A stretch of DNA of 51,293 bases from an uncultured Clostridium sp. (GTDB taxonomy: Bacteria; Bacillota; Clostridia; Lachnospirales; Lachnospiraceae): NCBI GenBank assembly GCA_934438135.1, contig CAKSBP010000026.1, positions 1-51,293 on the forward strand. The letters are read 5' to 3'. Shown piece after piece: positions 1 through 8,210 of this stretch (position 1 is its first letter; every line of letters starts with the position of its first letter). A program made the translations under genes and the position numbers. Under the pieces are notes generated by a model that had not been told where the DNA came from, searched no databases, and saw only the letters and a list, made by a program, of their open reading frames with translations.

Positions 1-54
1 GTTCTGAGAATAATATTTACTTTTCAATGTGCAATGCCAGTGTTTTGCCGGCAT
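1..54 (-). CDS. N-terminal fragment of an unidentified ORF running off the window
   Basis: Eighteen codons read leftwards from an ATG at 54-52 (MPAKHWHCTLKSKYYSQN) and continue past base 1. The same reading frame opens at 51245 at the other end of the window. The single base difference between the copies is a silent third-position change (ACA/ACG, Thr), which weakly favours real coding. It could be the start of a transposase or another repeated-element protein. No strong ribosome binding site is seen and no family is recognised. Confidence 0.3.
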   Translation of the reverse strand, partial: MPAKHWHCTLKSKYYSQN

Positions 55-80
55 GATCACTCAAGATTCCGAGAGATTAT
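6..80. repeat. Left copy of a 75-bp inverted repeat shared by both window ends
   Basis: Bases 6-80 are the reverse complement of 51219-51293 with one mismatch (position 28 against 51271). On the right the repeat begins exactly after the glutamate-tyrosine-lysine codons near the end of tadB; on the left it abuts unrelated AT-rich DNA at 80/81. Inside is an imperfect dyad, ATGCCGG-7 nt-CTGGCAT. The likeliest reading is the outer end of a multicopy element, such as an insertion sequence, entered from both sides at the edges of the assembled piece. I cannot name the family. Confidence 0.85.
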
Positions 81-877
81 AAATACAATGTACTTTACCT
101 TATGTATTTTCAACGTTTTTTATTATACTAGTATTTTCCGAAGAAGTTGTAACTATTCTATTGCAGTACAATTAAAATTTTATTAATTTAATGTAAAGAA
201 CTATTACGAAAATATGAGAAGCTGTATTAGGGAGGATATTAAGTGCAGTGAGTCTTGATACTTTAAATAGAAAATATTCCTATTGCATTTATGGATGCAG
301 AAAAAGACGTTTATTGTTAATATGTTGTCGAAGGTGATTGGAACGGGAAAAGGGAGCAAAACTGCCGTTCTGTTTTTGCATAATTTATAAGCTCTGTAAT
401 AAGATGTTATATATGGCATTTGCCAGAAAGCCTTCTCTCTCTCAGGTTCAAGCAGGAACGGATGATTTCCAAACAGTTTCTGGTTTTTCTGAATTGCGTT
501 TTCTAGTACGGATGACAGTTGTTGCCCAGCATAGTCAGAATCAGATTTGGCTGGAAAAGAGAAATCTGCTCAAAACCAGAATGATTCCATCTTAATTTTT
601 ATTTCGTATGGCTTATGGTAAATCCGTATATGTTAAAAATTTTTACGAGAAAACGGGCACCGAGCAGTTTCTGCAGGTGACCCGTATAGTGAAAAATAAA
701 AGTAGAAAATAAACATATTGTTCACATGATAGAATGTATTACATGTAGAAAAAGTCAAAAAATTAACAAATACAAAATAAAAAGTTATAGAAAATATACA
801 AAAAACGCTTTATTATTTTCAAAAAATAAGATATTATAATACACATAAGATAAAAACTAGTTAAGGAGACACCAAAT
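81..877. other. 800-bp region without a supported gene
   Basis: No reading frame here has both a ribosome binding site and protein-like composition. An 85-codon frame at 338-595 and a 34-codon frame at 608-712 share a frame but are split by a stop at 593-595, so they could be decayed coding sequence. Two hairpins are visible: GAACGG (341-346) with CCGTTC (365-370) followed by a T run, and a 33-nt hairpin at 653-685. A promoter-like TATAAT at 835-840 precedes the first gene. Confidence 0.6.
653..685. other. Compact 33-nt hairpin in the intergenic region
   Basis: ACGGG-CACC (653-661) pairs with GGTG-A-CCCGT (676-685), and the inner GCAG (664-667) pairs with CTGC (671-674) around a TTT loop. 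It is far more GC-rich than its surroundings. No T tract follows, so it is not a standard terminator; a remnant of an RNA element or a protein-binding site is possible. Confidence 0.45.
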
Positions 878-2068
878 ATGTTATATCAAGAGGAAGCAAA
901 TAAATGTTTATTATGTAAGAAACCTCGCTGTCAGCAGAACTGTCCAATTGGTACGTCGATTCCGGAAGTGATTCGTCTGTATCAGGAAGGAAAACTGTTA
1001 GAAGCAGGAAAAATACTTTTTGAGAATAATCCATTATCCTTGGTATGTTCTCTGATTTGTGCCCATGAAAAGCAGTGTAACGGAAACTGTATTAAAGGAA
1101 TTAAGGGTAAACCAGTTGACTTTTATAAAATCGAGACAGAAATTTCGGAATATTTTTTAACCCATTTAAAATTTACAGAGCCGGCAGAAAAGAAAGATGA
1201 AATCGCAATTATCGGTGGTGGACCAGCTGGGATTACCATTGCATTTATCCTGGCACAGAAAGGTTATCGTATTACGATATTTGATATGCATCCAAAGATT
1301 GGCGGTGTGCTTCGTTATGGTATTCCAGAATACAGACTTCCAAAACATCTGATTGATCAGATGGAAGAGAAGCTGATAGAGCTGGGTGTACAGATTTGTC
1401 CGAATACATTAATCGGTCCTGTGATTACATTGGACAGACTGTTTGAAGACGGTTATAAGGCAGTATTTATTGGAACAGGGGTATGGAATCCGAAAATACT
1501 TGGTATTAAAGGGGAGACAGCCGGAAATGTACATTATGCAATTGACTATTTAAAAACACCGGAAATTTACCGCCTTGGAAAAAAAGTTGCAGTTATTGGG
1601 GCAGGAAACAGTGCCATGGATGCATCACGTACGGCAAAGCGGAATGGAGCAGAAAGTGTAACCGTATTCTATCGAAAAAGTTTTGAAGAAATACCTGCAT
1701 CCAAAGCAGAAGTAAAAGAAGCCATTGAAGATGGAGTAGAGTTTTCTCTTCACAGAACACCGGTTTCTATTGAACGGGAAGGGGTTCGCTTTCATGTGAC
1801 AGAGGAAGAAGAACGGGAAGAACTGTTTGCATGTGATTCTGTTTTGATTGCTATTGGACAAACACCAAAATCCAATATCGTATCCAGTACAGAAGAACTG
1901 GAAATTACACATCATGGACTTTTAGTAACGGATGAAATAGGACATACAACTAAAGTTGGGACATTTGCATCTGGCGATGTCGTAACTGGGGCAAAGACAG
2001 TTGTGGAAGCAGTTGCTCAGGCAAAGGTTGTAGCAGAAACGATGGATAAATATTGTAAAGAAAATTAA
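878..2068 (+). CDS. NAD(P)-dependent FAD/Fe-S oxidoreductase (glutamate synthase small subunit / PreT-like)
   Basis: This 396-residue protein belongs to the GltD/PreT/DPD-N-terminal family, which passes electrons between NAD(P)H, FAD and [4Fe-4S] clusters. Residues about 9-75 form the cysteine-rich Fer4_20 domain (CLLCKKPRCQQNCP, then CSLICAHEKQCNGNCIKG). Residues about 110-390 form a pyridine nucleotide-disulphide oxidoreductase fold with an FAD dinucleotide site (GGGPAG) and a second NAD(P) site (GAGNSAMDA). It is about 80 residues shorter than typical GltD. No large glutamate synthase subunit lies next to it, so the electron partner is unknown. AAGGAGA lies just upstream of the ATG, and a terminator follows. 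Confidence 0.85.
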   Translation: MLYQEEANKCLLCKKPRCQQNCPIGTSIPEVIRLYQEGKLLEAGKILFENNPLSLVCSLICAHEKQCNGNCIKGIKGKPVDFYKIETEISEYFLTHLKFTEPAEKKDEIAIIGGGPAGITIAFILAQKGYRITIFDMHPKIGGVLRYGIPEYRLPKHLIDQMEEKLIELGVQICPNTLIGPVITLDRLFEDGYKAVFIGTGVWNPKILGIKGETAGNVHYAIDYLKTPEIYRLGKKVAVIGAGNSAMDASRTAKRNGAESVTVFYRKSFEEIPASKAEVKEAIEDGVEFSLHRTPVSIEREGVRFHVTEEEEREELFACDSVLIAIGQTPKSNIVSSTEELEITHHGLLVTDEIGHTTKVGTFASGDVVTGAKTVVEAVAQAKVVAETMDKYCKEN

Positions 2069-2074
2069 TAGAGA

Positions 2075-2108
2075 AAACTGCCAGTGTCAGATATGCTGGC
2101 AGTTTTTG
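2075..2108 (+). terminator. Rho-independent terminator after the oxidoreductase
   Basis: AAACTGCCAG (2075-2084) pairs perfectly with CTGGCAGTTT (2096-2105) and runs into a T stretch, ending the transcript of the gene at 878-2068. Confidence 0.85.
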
Positions 2109-2194
2109 TACATTGGTGTACTGGACAGATAATGACAAAGCCATTACAATAATCCTTTGGAATGTAAAATGAAATCAGATAGGGAGCGTTTCGA

Positions 2195-2704
2195 GTGCTA
2201 TTTATGTTTTATATGTTAGTTCTAGGGTTTCTTGGAAGCCTGTTTCATTATGCAGCACTAAAGCAGAGGCGGGGATATCGAATGTATGAACTGTTAAGTG
2301 GATATCTGGTGGTTTTCTGTTTTGGTATACGTGGAGTGGTAAGAAGCATTCAGAAGGAATTGGAAATAATGAAAACATGGGAATGGAAAATAACAGGGGA
2401 AGATGGTATATGGATTCTTGTGGTATATGGATTCTTTCTTATAAATACAATTATGTTTCTTTTTGTGAAGGAAAAGAAGAAAGTATTTTTTTTACGGATG
2501 AATCTGCTGTTTTCGATAGTGGCAGGCGGATTAAAAATATTTTATTATACGCAGAATCAGTCAAAATCTGAAAAATTACTGGATGTGTGTGGAGTTTATT
2601 TTTTAATTCCGTTTGGAATTATTTGGATTTACAGCCATTACCGCAAAGGAAAGAGAAAGTATGTCCATGAATTATTTGAACAGAAAACTATCCGTAGAAA
2701 ATAA
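2195..2704 (+). CDS. Hypothetical polytopic membrane protein
   Basis: A 169-residue protein of unknown function with about five hydrophobic segments (roughly 3-20, 35-50, 71-91, 98-118 and 129-147) and a basic C-terminal tail. The GTG start at 2195 is chosen because AGGGAG (2181-2186) sits eight bases upstream; an ATG at 2204 is possible. It lies in the same direction as the TraX-like gene 70 bp downstream. No catalytic motif is visible and I do not recognise the family. Confidence 0.65.
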   Translation: MLFMFYMLVLGFLGSLFHYAALKQRRGYRMYELLSGYLVVFCFGIRGVVRSIQKELEIMKTWEWKITGEDGIWILVVYGFFLINTIMFLFVKEKKKVFFLRMNLLFSIVAGGLKIFYYTQNQSKSEKLLDVCGVYFLIPFGIIWIYSHYRKGKRKYVHELFEQKTIRRK

Positions 2705-2774
2705 GAAGATTGCACACTATGGTCAATATTGGTAGAATTAAATTTACCAAATCATATAGGAATGGGGAATTCAT

Positions 2775-3551
2775 ATGGGAGAAAAGAAAAATAAGGGGAT
2801 TGCAGGCAGTACATTAAAATTAATAGCCATTATTACGATGTTTTTTGATCATATTGGTGCTGTTATTTTGGAACGAATGATGACTCAATATTTGATGAAC
2901 GCCAAAAAGGGTGGTATCAAAGTCCTGATGCAGGTTTATCATCAGCATCAGGCATTGTTTATAGTGGATGCAGTTCTTCGGGAGATTGGAAGGCTGGGGT
3001 TTCCCTTATTCTGCTTTTTATTAGTAGAAGGATTTTACTATACAAGGAGCCGGAAGAAGTATGCGTTCCGATTGTTTGTGTTTGCATTGGTTTCTGAAAT
3101 ACCATTTGATTTGGCGTTTAACAAGCAGTTATTTTATATGGGATATCAGAATGTATTTTTTACATTATTCTTTGGTATGACGGCAATGCTTGGAATGGAT
3201 AAACTGGAGAAACAGCTGGATGGAAAAAAGACGGTAACTTTTCTGTTATCAACGGCGGTGACGGCAGTCTGTGCCACAGCAGCTTATTTTTTGAGAACAG
3301 ATTATGGTGCATGGGGGGTAGTAACCATTGCTGTTATGTATCAATTGCGGGAACGAAAGGATTTGGAAATATTTGGAGGATGCATGGCGTTGACCATTAT
3401 GTCGCTGGGAGAAATTAGTTCATTTCTAACTTTGATTCCAGTGAAATTGTACAACGGCACTAGAGGAATGAAGCTAAAGTATGTATTTTATCTGTTTTAT
3501 CCAGTGCATCTGCTTCTATTATTTTTGACTGCTACGTTACTGTTGAACTAA
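2775..3551 (+). CDS. TraX-family membrane protein
   Basis: This 258-residue polytopic protein matches the TraX family, named after the F-plasmid pilin N-acetyltransferase. Seen here: the N-terminal STLKLIAIITMFFDHIGAV pattern with a membrane-embedded D-H pair, the central IGRLGFPLFCFLLVEGF segment, and the SEIPFDL motif near residue 115. Chromosomal TraX homologues in Firmicutes are common and usually not linked to pili; the acceptor of any acyl transfer is unknown. It starts at ATG 2775 after GGGGAAT, which is only a moderate ribosome binding site. Confidence 0.8.
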   Translation: MGEKKNKGIAGSTLKLIAIITMFFDHIGAVILERMMTQYLMNAKKGGIKVLMQVYHQHQALFIVDAVLREIGRLGFPLFCFLLVEGFYYTRSRKKYAFRLFVFALVSEIPFDLAFNKQLFYMGYQNVFFTLFFGMTAMLGMDKLEKQLDGKKTVTFLLSTAVTAVCATAAYFLRTDYGAWGVVTIAVMYQLRERKDLEIFGGCMALTIMSLGEISSFLTLIPVKLYNGTRGMKLKYVFYLFYPVHLLLLFLTATLLLN

Positions 3552-3667
3552 AACCGGAAATTTCAGCAGTACCCGTTTTATGGAATGGAAAATAAGAAAA
3601 AGATATTTCTTTTGTTGAATAAATGTAATATACTATCATTTATGGATAAAAGATTGCCAGGAGGAAG

Positions 3668-4351
3668 GTGAGTATATTTCGCATGCTTAAGAGAAAAAGT
3701 AATCGTATGGCAGGCAGCCAGGGGGGGAACAGCAGGCTGGTTGTTATACTGGTTCTGATATTAGTAGTAACAGCGGGTCTTTTGGCATTCCAGACTGGTG
3801 CCAGATGGCAGGAGAAAAATGATGCAAAGACTAATGAGAAAGTAAAGATGACGTCTCATGTATTAGAGCAGCAGTTAAAGCAGATTGGAGAATTGTCCAC
3901 TGTAAAGTATATTTACACGAACATGGGAAAGTATGAAAATACAAAGCAGGCATTCAGCCATGATATCCCGTTGACAACAAAGTCGTTTACTATCTCTTAT
4001 GATGGAACCATAAAGGCAGGAGTTGCCTTGGATCAAGTAAAATTTGAAATACAGGATGAAGTGATTACTATTACGGTGCCAAAATCTACAATTCTATCCA
4101 ATGATGTAGATATGGATTCTGTAACGGTCTATGATGAAAAGAGTAGTATTTTTAATGGTCTTTCCACGCAGGATGTAACTGGTTTTCTTGCAGAACAGGG
4201 AGATAAAATGAAGCAGAAAGCAGTAGACGGAGGTATTTTAGAAGAAGCAGATGATAATGCCATTTCAACTTTGACCACATTATTTTCGTCCTTTTTAAAG
4301 AATGGAGATTTTGATAAAAATTATAAACTTAATGTAGCGACAGCAAAATAG
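3668..4351 (+). CDS. DUF4230-type membrane-anchored protein
   Basis: A 227-residue protein with one N-terminal membrane helix (about 24-41) followed by an extracytoplasmic domain resembling DUF4230, with alternating beta strands around residues 95-150. Function is unknown for the family. The start is uncertain: GTG 3668 lies only three bases after AGGAGG, whereas ATG 3683 lies 18 bases away. Either gives the same anchor. The cardiolipin synthase gene follows 24 bp later, so co-transcription and a cell-envelope role are plausible but inferred. Confidence 0.7.
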   Translation: MSIFRMLKRKSNRMAGSQGGNSRLVVILVLILVVTAGLLAFQTGARWQEKNDAKTNEKVKMTSHVLEQQLKQIGELSTVKYIYTNMGKYENTKQAFSHDIPLTTKSFTISYDGTIKAGVALDQVKFEIQDEVITITVPKSTILSNDVDMDSVTVYDEKSSIFNGLSTQDVTGFLAEQGDKMKQKAVDGGILEEADDNAISTLTTLFSSFLKNGDFDKNYKLNVATAK

Positions 4352-4375
4352 TATACGTGTAGACAGGAGGCATAT

Positions 4376-5914
4376 ATGTCTGGAAAAGAATATCGAAAAC
4401 TGATTACAAGCCGTATTTTTGTTACTGCATTGATGATATTGGTTCAGACTGGATGGTTTGTACTCTTTTTTCTGAAACTGACCCGTCATTCTGCAATTAT
4501 TTCTGGATTTTTCACTCTGCTTGGTGTTGCTTTTGTTTTATATATTATAAAGAAAGATGGAACACCTGAGTTTAAAATCGGCTGGCTTTTGATTATTACG
4601 ACGCTTCCATTGTTTGGATCTCTGATGTATTTGTTTTTTGGAGATAAAAAGCCATCCAGAAAATTAAGAGCAAAAATAGAGCATCAACATGAAATATGGA
4701 AGAAGTATCTTATACAGGCACCAGAAGTGATGGATGAGATTGTTGGGAAAAATCAGAGACTGTCCGGTAGTTTCCGTTATCTAAGTGAAAAAGACGGTTA
4801 TCCAGTCTGGAAGAATACAAAAACGGAGTACTTTCCAGTTGGTGAAAAGATGTATGGGGCTATGCTGGAAGAACTAAAAAAGGCAGAGCATTTTATTTTT
4901 CTGGAATATTTTATTATTCATGAAGGAGAAATGTGGAATACCATACATGGAATTCTAGTAGAGAAGGCAAAACAGGGAGTGGATGTCCGCCTGATTTATG
5001 ATGATATGGGCTGTGTCGTTTTACTTCCTCCTGGATATGCACAGACACTTGAAAGAGAAGGGATTAAGTGCATGGCATTTAATCCAGTTGTTCCCTTTTT
5101 ATCTATGGTAATGAATAATCGTGATCACCGGAAAATTCTTGTAATTGATGGACATACAGCATTTAATGGCGGCATTAATATTTCCGATGAATATATTAAT
5201 AAACAGTCTAAGTTTGGACATTGGAAAGACACTGGTGTGAAAGTAACTGGTGATGCGGCATGGAACTTTACAGTAATGTTTCTGGAAATGTGGAATGCAT
5301 TCCGTACCTCTAAAGAAGAACAGGACGATTTCCGACCAAAGAGGTATTTTGAAGGTGAATTTGAATCGGATGGCTATGTGCAGCCCTTCAGCGATAGTCC
5401 ACTGGATGATGAAACTGCTGGAGAGAATATTTATCTGGATATTTTAAATCAGGCAAAAGATTATGTATACATTTTTACACCATATCTGATTTTAAACAGT
5501 GAACTAAGGTCAGCGTTGTGCCTGGCTGCAAAGCGTGGTGTGGATGTGAGAATGGTTACGCCGGGAATTCCAGATAAGAAAATCGTATATCGTCTGACTA
5601 GGGCAAATTATAAATCACTGTTAAAGGCGGGCGTTAAAATTTACGAATATACACCTGGCTTTATTCATGCTAAAAGTTATGTTTCGGACGATGAATATGC
5701 CGTGGTAGGGACGATTAATATGGATTACCGAAGCCTGTTCCTACATTTTGAATGTGGAACTTTTATGTATCAGAGCAAGGCGGTAATGGATTTAAAACAG
5801 GATAGTCTGGAAACAATTGAAAAGAGTAGAAAGATTGCGATGGAAGACTGTAAAACCAGTGCATTAGGAAGTTTATTTGATGCAGTGCTGCTTCTAGTGG
5901 CACCATTATTCTAA
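4376..5914 (+). CDS. cls: Cardiolipin synthase (PLD superfamily)
   Basis: The 512-residue length and layout match bacterial cardiolipin synthases, which condense two phosphatidylglycerol molecules into cardiolipin plus glycerol at the membrane. Two N-terminal hydrophobic segments (about 14-34 and 40-58, with a third at 69-88) precede two phospholipase D motifs: H251-x-K253-x4-D258 and H431-x-K433-x4-D438. Both HKD motifs are intact. The start ATG 4376 follows an AGGAGG motif. A terminator-like hairpin lies downstream at 5997-6047. Confidence 0.93.
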   Translation: MSGKEYRKLITSRIFVTALMILVQTGWFVLFFLKLTRHSAIISGFFTLLGVAFVLYIIKKDGTPEFKIGWLLIITTLPLFGSLMYLFFGDKKPSRKLRAKIEHQHEIWKKYLIQAPEVMDEIVGKNQRLSGSFRYLSEKDGYPVWKNTKTEYFPVGEKMYGAMLEELKKAEHFIFLEYFIIHEGEMWNTIHGILVEKAKQGVDVRLIYDDMGCVVLLPPGYAQTLEREGIKCMAFNPVVPFLSMVMNNRDHRKILVIDGHTAFNGGINISDEYINKQSKFGHWKDTGVKVTGDAAWNFTVMFLEMWNAFRTSKEEQDDFRPKRYFEGEFESDGYVQPFSDSPLDDETAGENIYLDILNQAKDYVYIFTPYLILNSELRSALCLAAKRGVDVRMVTPGIPDKKIVYRLTRANYKSLLKAGVKIYEYTPGFIHAKSYVSDDEYAVVGTINMDYRSLFLHFECGTFMYQSKAVMDLKQDSLETIEKSRKIAMEDCKTSALGSLFDAVLLLVAPLF

Positions 5915-5996
5915 GATAAATTTCTATATAATTGATAAGAAAAAACGAATGCGGTAGAAAAGGTACTGCAAACAGATTTCTGATGAAGAGTGAGTG

Positions 5997-6047
5997 AAAA
6001 ATCAATTTTCTCTTTATGAAGTTTATAAATAGAAAGTTGATTTTTTT
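5997..6047 (+). terminator. Terminator after cls
   Basis: AAAAATCAATTTT (5997-6009) can pair with AAAGTTGATTTTT (from 6033), with one G-U wobble, and the right arm ends in seven T residues. It separates cls from the riboswitch promoter just downstream. Confidence 0.6.
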
Positions 6048-6056
6048 ATGGAAAGA

Positions 6057-6085
6057 TTGACGTGTTATCCTTTTTATGGTAGAAT
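6057..6085 (+). promoter_or_regulatory. Promoter for the riboswitch-mntP transcript
   Basis: TTGACG (6057-6062), a 17-bp spacer and TAGAAT (6080-6085) form a good SigA-type promoter. Transcription would begin near 6092, just before the conserved riboswitch core. Confidence 0.8.
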
Positions 6086-6092
6086 GAAAAAA

Positions 6093-6280
6093 TCATTGCA
6101 TGAGGGAGTAATTAGCGCAGATGCGTGGCAAGTCAACATACTGGCGTAAGCCTGGCTTGTCTTAAATAATGAGACTTGTGTATAGCTTTTTGCTGTACCG
6201 GATATAATTATTTAGGAATGAAAACTCAGGAAAAGTTCTGTTATTATCAGGTACAGCTTATACTATAAGGTGTACCTGTT
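6093..6280 (+). promoter_or_regulatory. yybP-ykoY (Mn2+) riboswitch with switching hairpins
   Basis: The leader of mntP carries the ordered conserved pieces of the yybP-ykoY manganese-sensing class: GGGAGTA (6104-6110), AGTCAACA (6131-6138), GCCTGGCT (6150-6157) and GAGACTT (6171-6177). Downstream, CAGGTACA (6248-6255) can pair with TGTACCTG (6271-6278), while the overlapping GGTACAGC (6250-6257) can instead pair with GCTGTACC (6192-6199) at the aptamer's edge. The two pairings exclude each other, as expected for an expression platform. The weak T tract after 6278 leaves open whether it terminates transcription or affects translation. Confidence 0.85.
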
Positions 6281-6331
6281 GTTATGTAAATGAGTTTACC
6301 TGCTCTGGTATACGAAAGAAAGGAAGAAATT

Positions 6332-6904
6332 ATGAGTATTTTAGAAATTTTTTTCATTGGTGTGGGGCTTTCCATGGACGCCTTTGCAGTAGCCTTGTGT
6401 AAGGGACTTAACATGAAGAAAATCAATTATTACCACACAGTTATTATTGCCTTGTTTTTTGGGGGCTTTCAGGCACTTATGCCACTGGCAGGCTGGCTTC
6501 TTGGAAAACAGTTTGAAGACTATATTACAAGCGTTGATCACTGGATTGCCTTTGTACTCCTTGTTTATATTGGTGGCAAGATGATTTATGAGTCTATAAA
6601 AGGAGAAGAGGAAGAGAGTGGCACAGGGGAACGTCTGGATTATAAGGAACTTCTGATTATGGCTGTTGCTACTAGTATTGATGCACTGGCAGTTGGAATT
6701 ACGCTTGCATTTTTTAAGGTTTCCATTTTACAGTCTATCACGGTGATTGGAATTACCACGTTTGTGCTTTCGATTATTGGAGTGACAATTGGTAATCGTT
6801 TTGGCATGAAGTTCAAGAAAAAAGCGGAGATTTCCGGAGGAATTATTTTAATTCTAATTGGAACAAAAATACTTTTAGAACATTTAGGAATTTTAATGTT
6901 TTAG
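6332..6904 (+). CDS. mntP: Manganese efflux pump MntP
   Basis: A 190-residue, six-helix inner-membrane protein of the MntP (YebN) family, which exports Mn2+. The two internally repeated halves show the acidic helix motifs SMDAFAVALCKG near the N-terminus and TSIDALAVGITLAF in the second half. ATG 6332 is chosen over the upstream ATG 6290 because it has AGGAAG in front and gives the family's usual N-terminus. Control by the manganese riboswitch directly upstream fits the function. Confidence 0.93.
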   Translation: MSILEIFFIGVGLSMDAFAVALCKGLNMKKINYYHTVIIALFFGGFQALMPLAGWLLGKQFEDYITSVDHWIAFVLLVYIGGKMIYESIKGEEEESGTGERLDYKELLIMAVATSIDALAVGITLAFFKVSILQSITVIGITTFVLSIIGVTIGNRFGMKFKKKAEISGGIILILIGTKILLEHLGILMF

Positions 6905-6915
6905 CAGAATAGGAG

Positions 6916-6951
6916 AGAGCTGTATGCAGTTTATCTGTGTATGGCTTTTTG
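6916..6951 (+). terminator. Possible terminator after mntP
   Basis: AGCTGTATGCAG (6918-6929) can pair imperfectly, with wobble pairs, with CTGTGTATGGCT (6935-6946), followed by five T residues. Confidence 0.45.
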
Positions 6952-6998
6952 TATGCGATAGGAAATTTCTTTTTATGAAAGCTGGCAGGGATTTTTTC

Positions 6999-7027
6999 TT
7001 GACGGATATATCCTTTAAATCTATACT
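6999..7027 (+). promoter_or_regulatory. Promoter of the cysteine desulfurase operon
   Basis: TTGACG (6999-7004), a 17-bp spacer and TATACT (7022-7027) lie about 40 bp upstream of the GTG start at 7069. Confidence 0.75.
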
Positions 7028-7068
7028 ATTCATATAAAATTTATATAAAATAGAAAAGAGGTTTTTCA

Positions 7069-8193
7069 GTGATTTATTTGGATTATGCAGCCAACACACC
7101 TGTAGATGAGCAGGTTTTCGATACATTTGTGACGGTCACCAGAGAATATCCAGGAAATCCGAATTCCAGGCATAGAGCAGGTTTTGCGGCAAAAGAACGG
7201 ATGGATGAGATTACAGAGCAGATTGCGAGGATTCTGTCAGTAAATGCAAATGAAATTATTTATACATCTGGTGCCAGTGAATCAAATAATCTGGCTGTGA
7301 AGGGGATTGCCAGAATGTATCGAAATCAGGGAAAACATATTATTTCCACTTACCTGGAACATTCTTCAGTCAGTGGAGCTTTGACGGCACTTCAGAATGA
7401 AGGATATGAAATTGATCTGGTGGATATAAAGGAGGATGGAACTGTTGATTTGGAACATTTATCGGAACTGTTAAGACCAGATACGATTTTAGTGTCAGTC
7501 TGCTATGTGGACAGCGAACTAGGTGTGTGTCAGCCAGTTGAAGAAATCAAAAATCTGGTGAAAGAAAAATCCAATGCATTTTTTCATACAGATGCAACCC
7601 AGGCAGTTGGTAAGATACCAGTTAATTTTGGATTGGCAGATTTAGTGTCTTTTACTCCTCATAAATTTTTTGGACTAAATGGATGTGGTGTTTTGATACG
7701 AAAAGAAGAAGTGATTTTGGAACCGTTGATTCATGGAGGGGTGTCTACTACTATGTTTCGAAGCGGGACACCTTGTATCGGACAGGCAGCATCTATTTTA
7801 AAGGCGTTGGAAATGGCGGTAATGAAACAGGCAGAACGATACGAAACAGTAAAGAAAGTGAATCAGAAAATTCGTTTGCTGGAAAAACAATATCCACGTC
7901 TTCGAATTAATAGCCCGGAACATGCAGTTCCTCATATTTTAAATATGAGCGTGTCAGGAGTGAAGGCAGGGCTGATGCAGAAGGCAATGGATGAACAGGG
8001 AATCTGTATTTCCACAAAGTCAGCCTGCTCAGTGCCAAATACTCCATCCAGGCCGGTACTGGCAGTGACCCATGATAAAAAAAATGCCATGAGTTCTTTC
8101 CGATTAAGCTTTAGTCATTTGACAACCATGGGGGAAATAGAAGAATTTATAAGATGTTTTGATATCTGCTATAAAAATTTAGAAAACAAATAG
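7069..8193 (+). CDS. Cysteine desulfurase (NifS/IscS-like, class V aminotransferase fold)
   Basis: This PLP enzyme removes sulfur from cysteine and passes it on as an enzyme-bound persulfide. Its 374 residues open with the typical YLDYAANTPVD, carry the Schiff-base lysine region FTPHKFFG, and have the catalytic cysteine loop STKSACS near residue 320. The GTG start follows AAAAGAGG. The TtcA-like thiolase gene begins 17 bp downstream, so this enzyme probably supplies sulfur for tRNA thiolation; no IscU-type scaffold gene is adjacent. Confidence 0.9.
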   Translation: MIYLDYAANTPVDEQVFDTFVTVTREYPGNPNSRHRAGFAAKERMDEITEQIARILSVNANEIIYTSGASESNNLAVKGIARMYRNQGKHIISTYLEHSSVSGALTALQNEGYEIDLVDIKEDGTVDLEHLSELLRPDTILVSVCYVDSELGVCQPVEEIKNLVKEKSNAFFHTDATQAVGKIPVNFGLADLVSFTPHKFFGLNGCGVLIRKEEVILEPLIHGGVSTTMFRSGTPCIGQAASILKALEMAVMKQAERYETVKKVNQKIRLLEKQYPRLRINSPEHAVPHILNMSVSGVKAGLMQKAMDEQGICISTKSACSVPNTPSRPVLAVTHDKKNAMSSFRLSFSHLTTMGEIEEFIRCFDICYKNLENK

Positions 8194-8210
8194 ATAGGTA
8201 GGGAGAAACA

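Noticed and set aside
338..595. 85-codon open frame in the left intergenic region
   Set aside because: No convincing ribosome binding site, composition unlike the real genes nearby and no recognisable motif; at most decayed sequence.
608..712. 34-codon frame covering the 653-685 hairpin
   Set aside because: No ribosome binding site before the ATG and a stop separates it from the frame upstream; the hairpin better explains the base composition.
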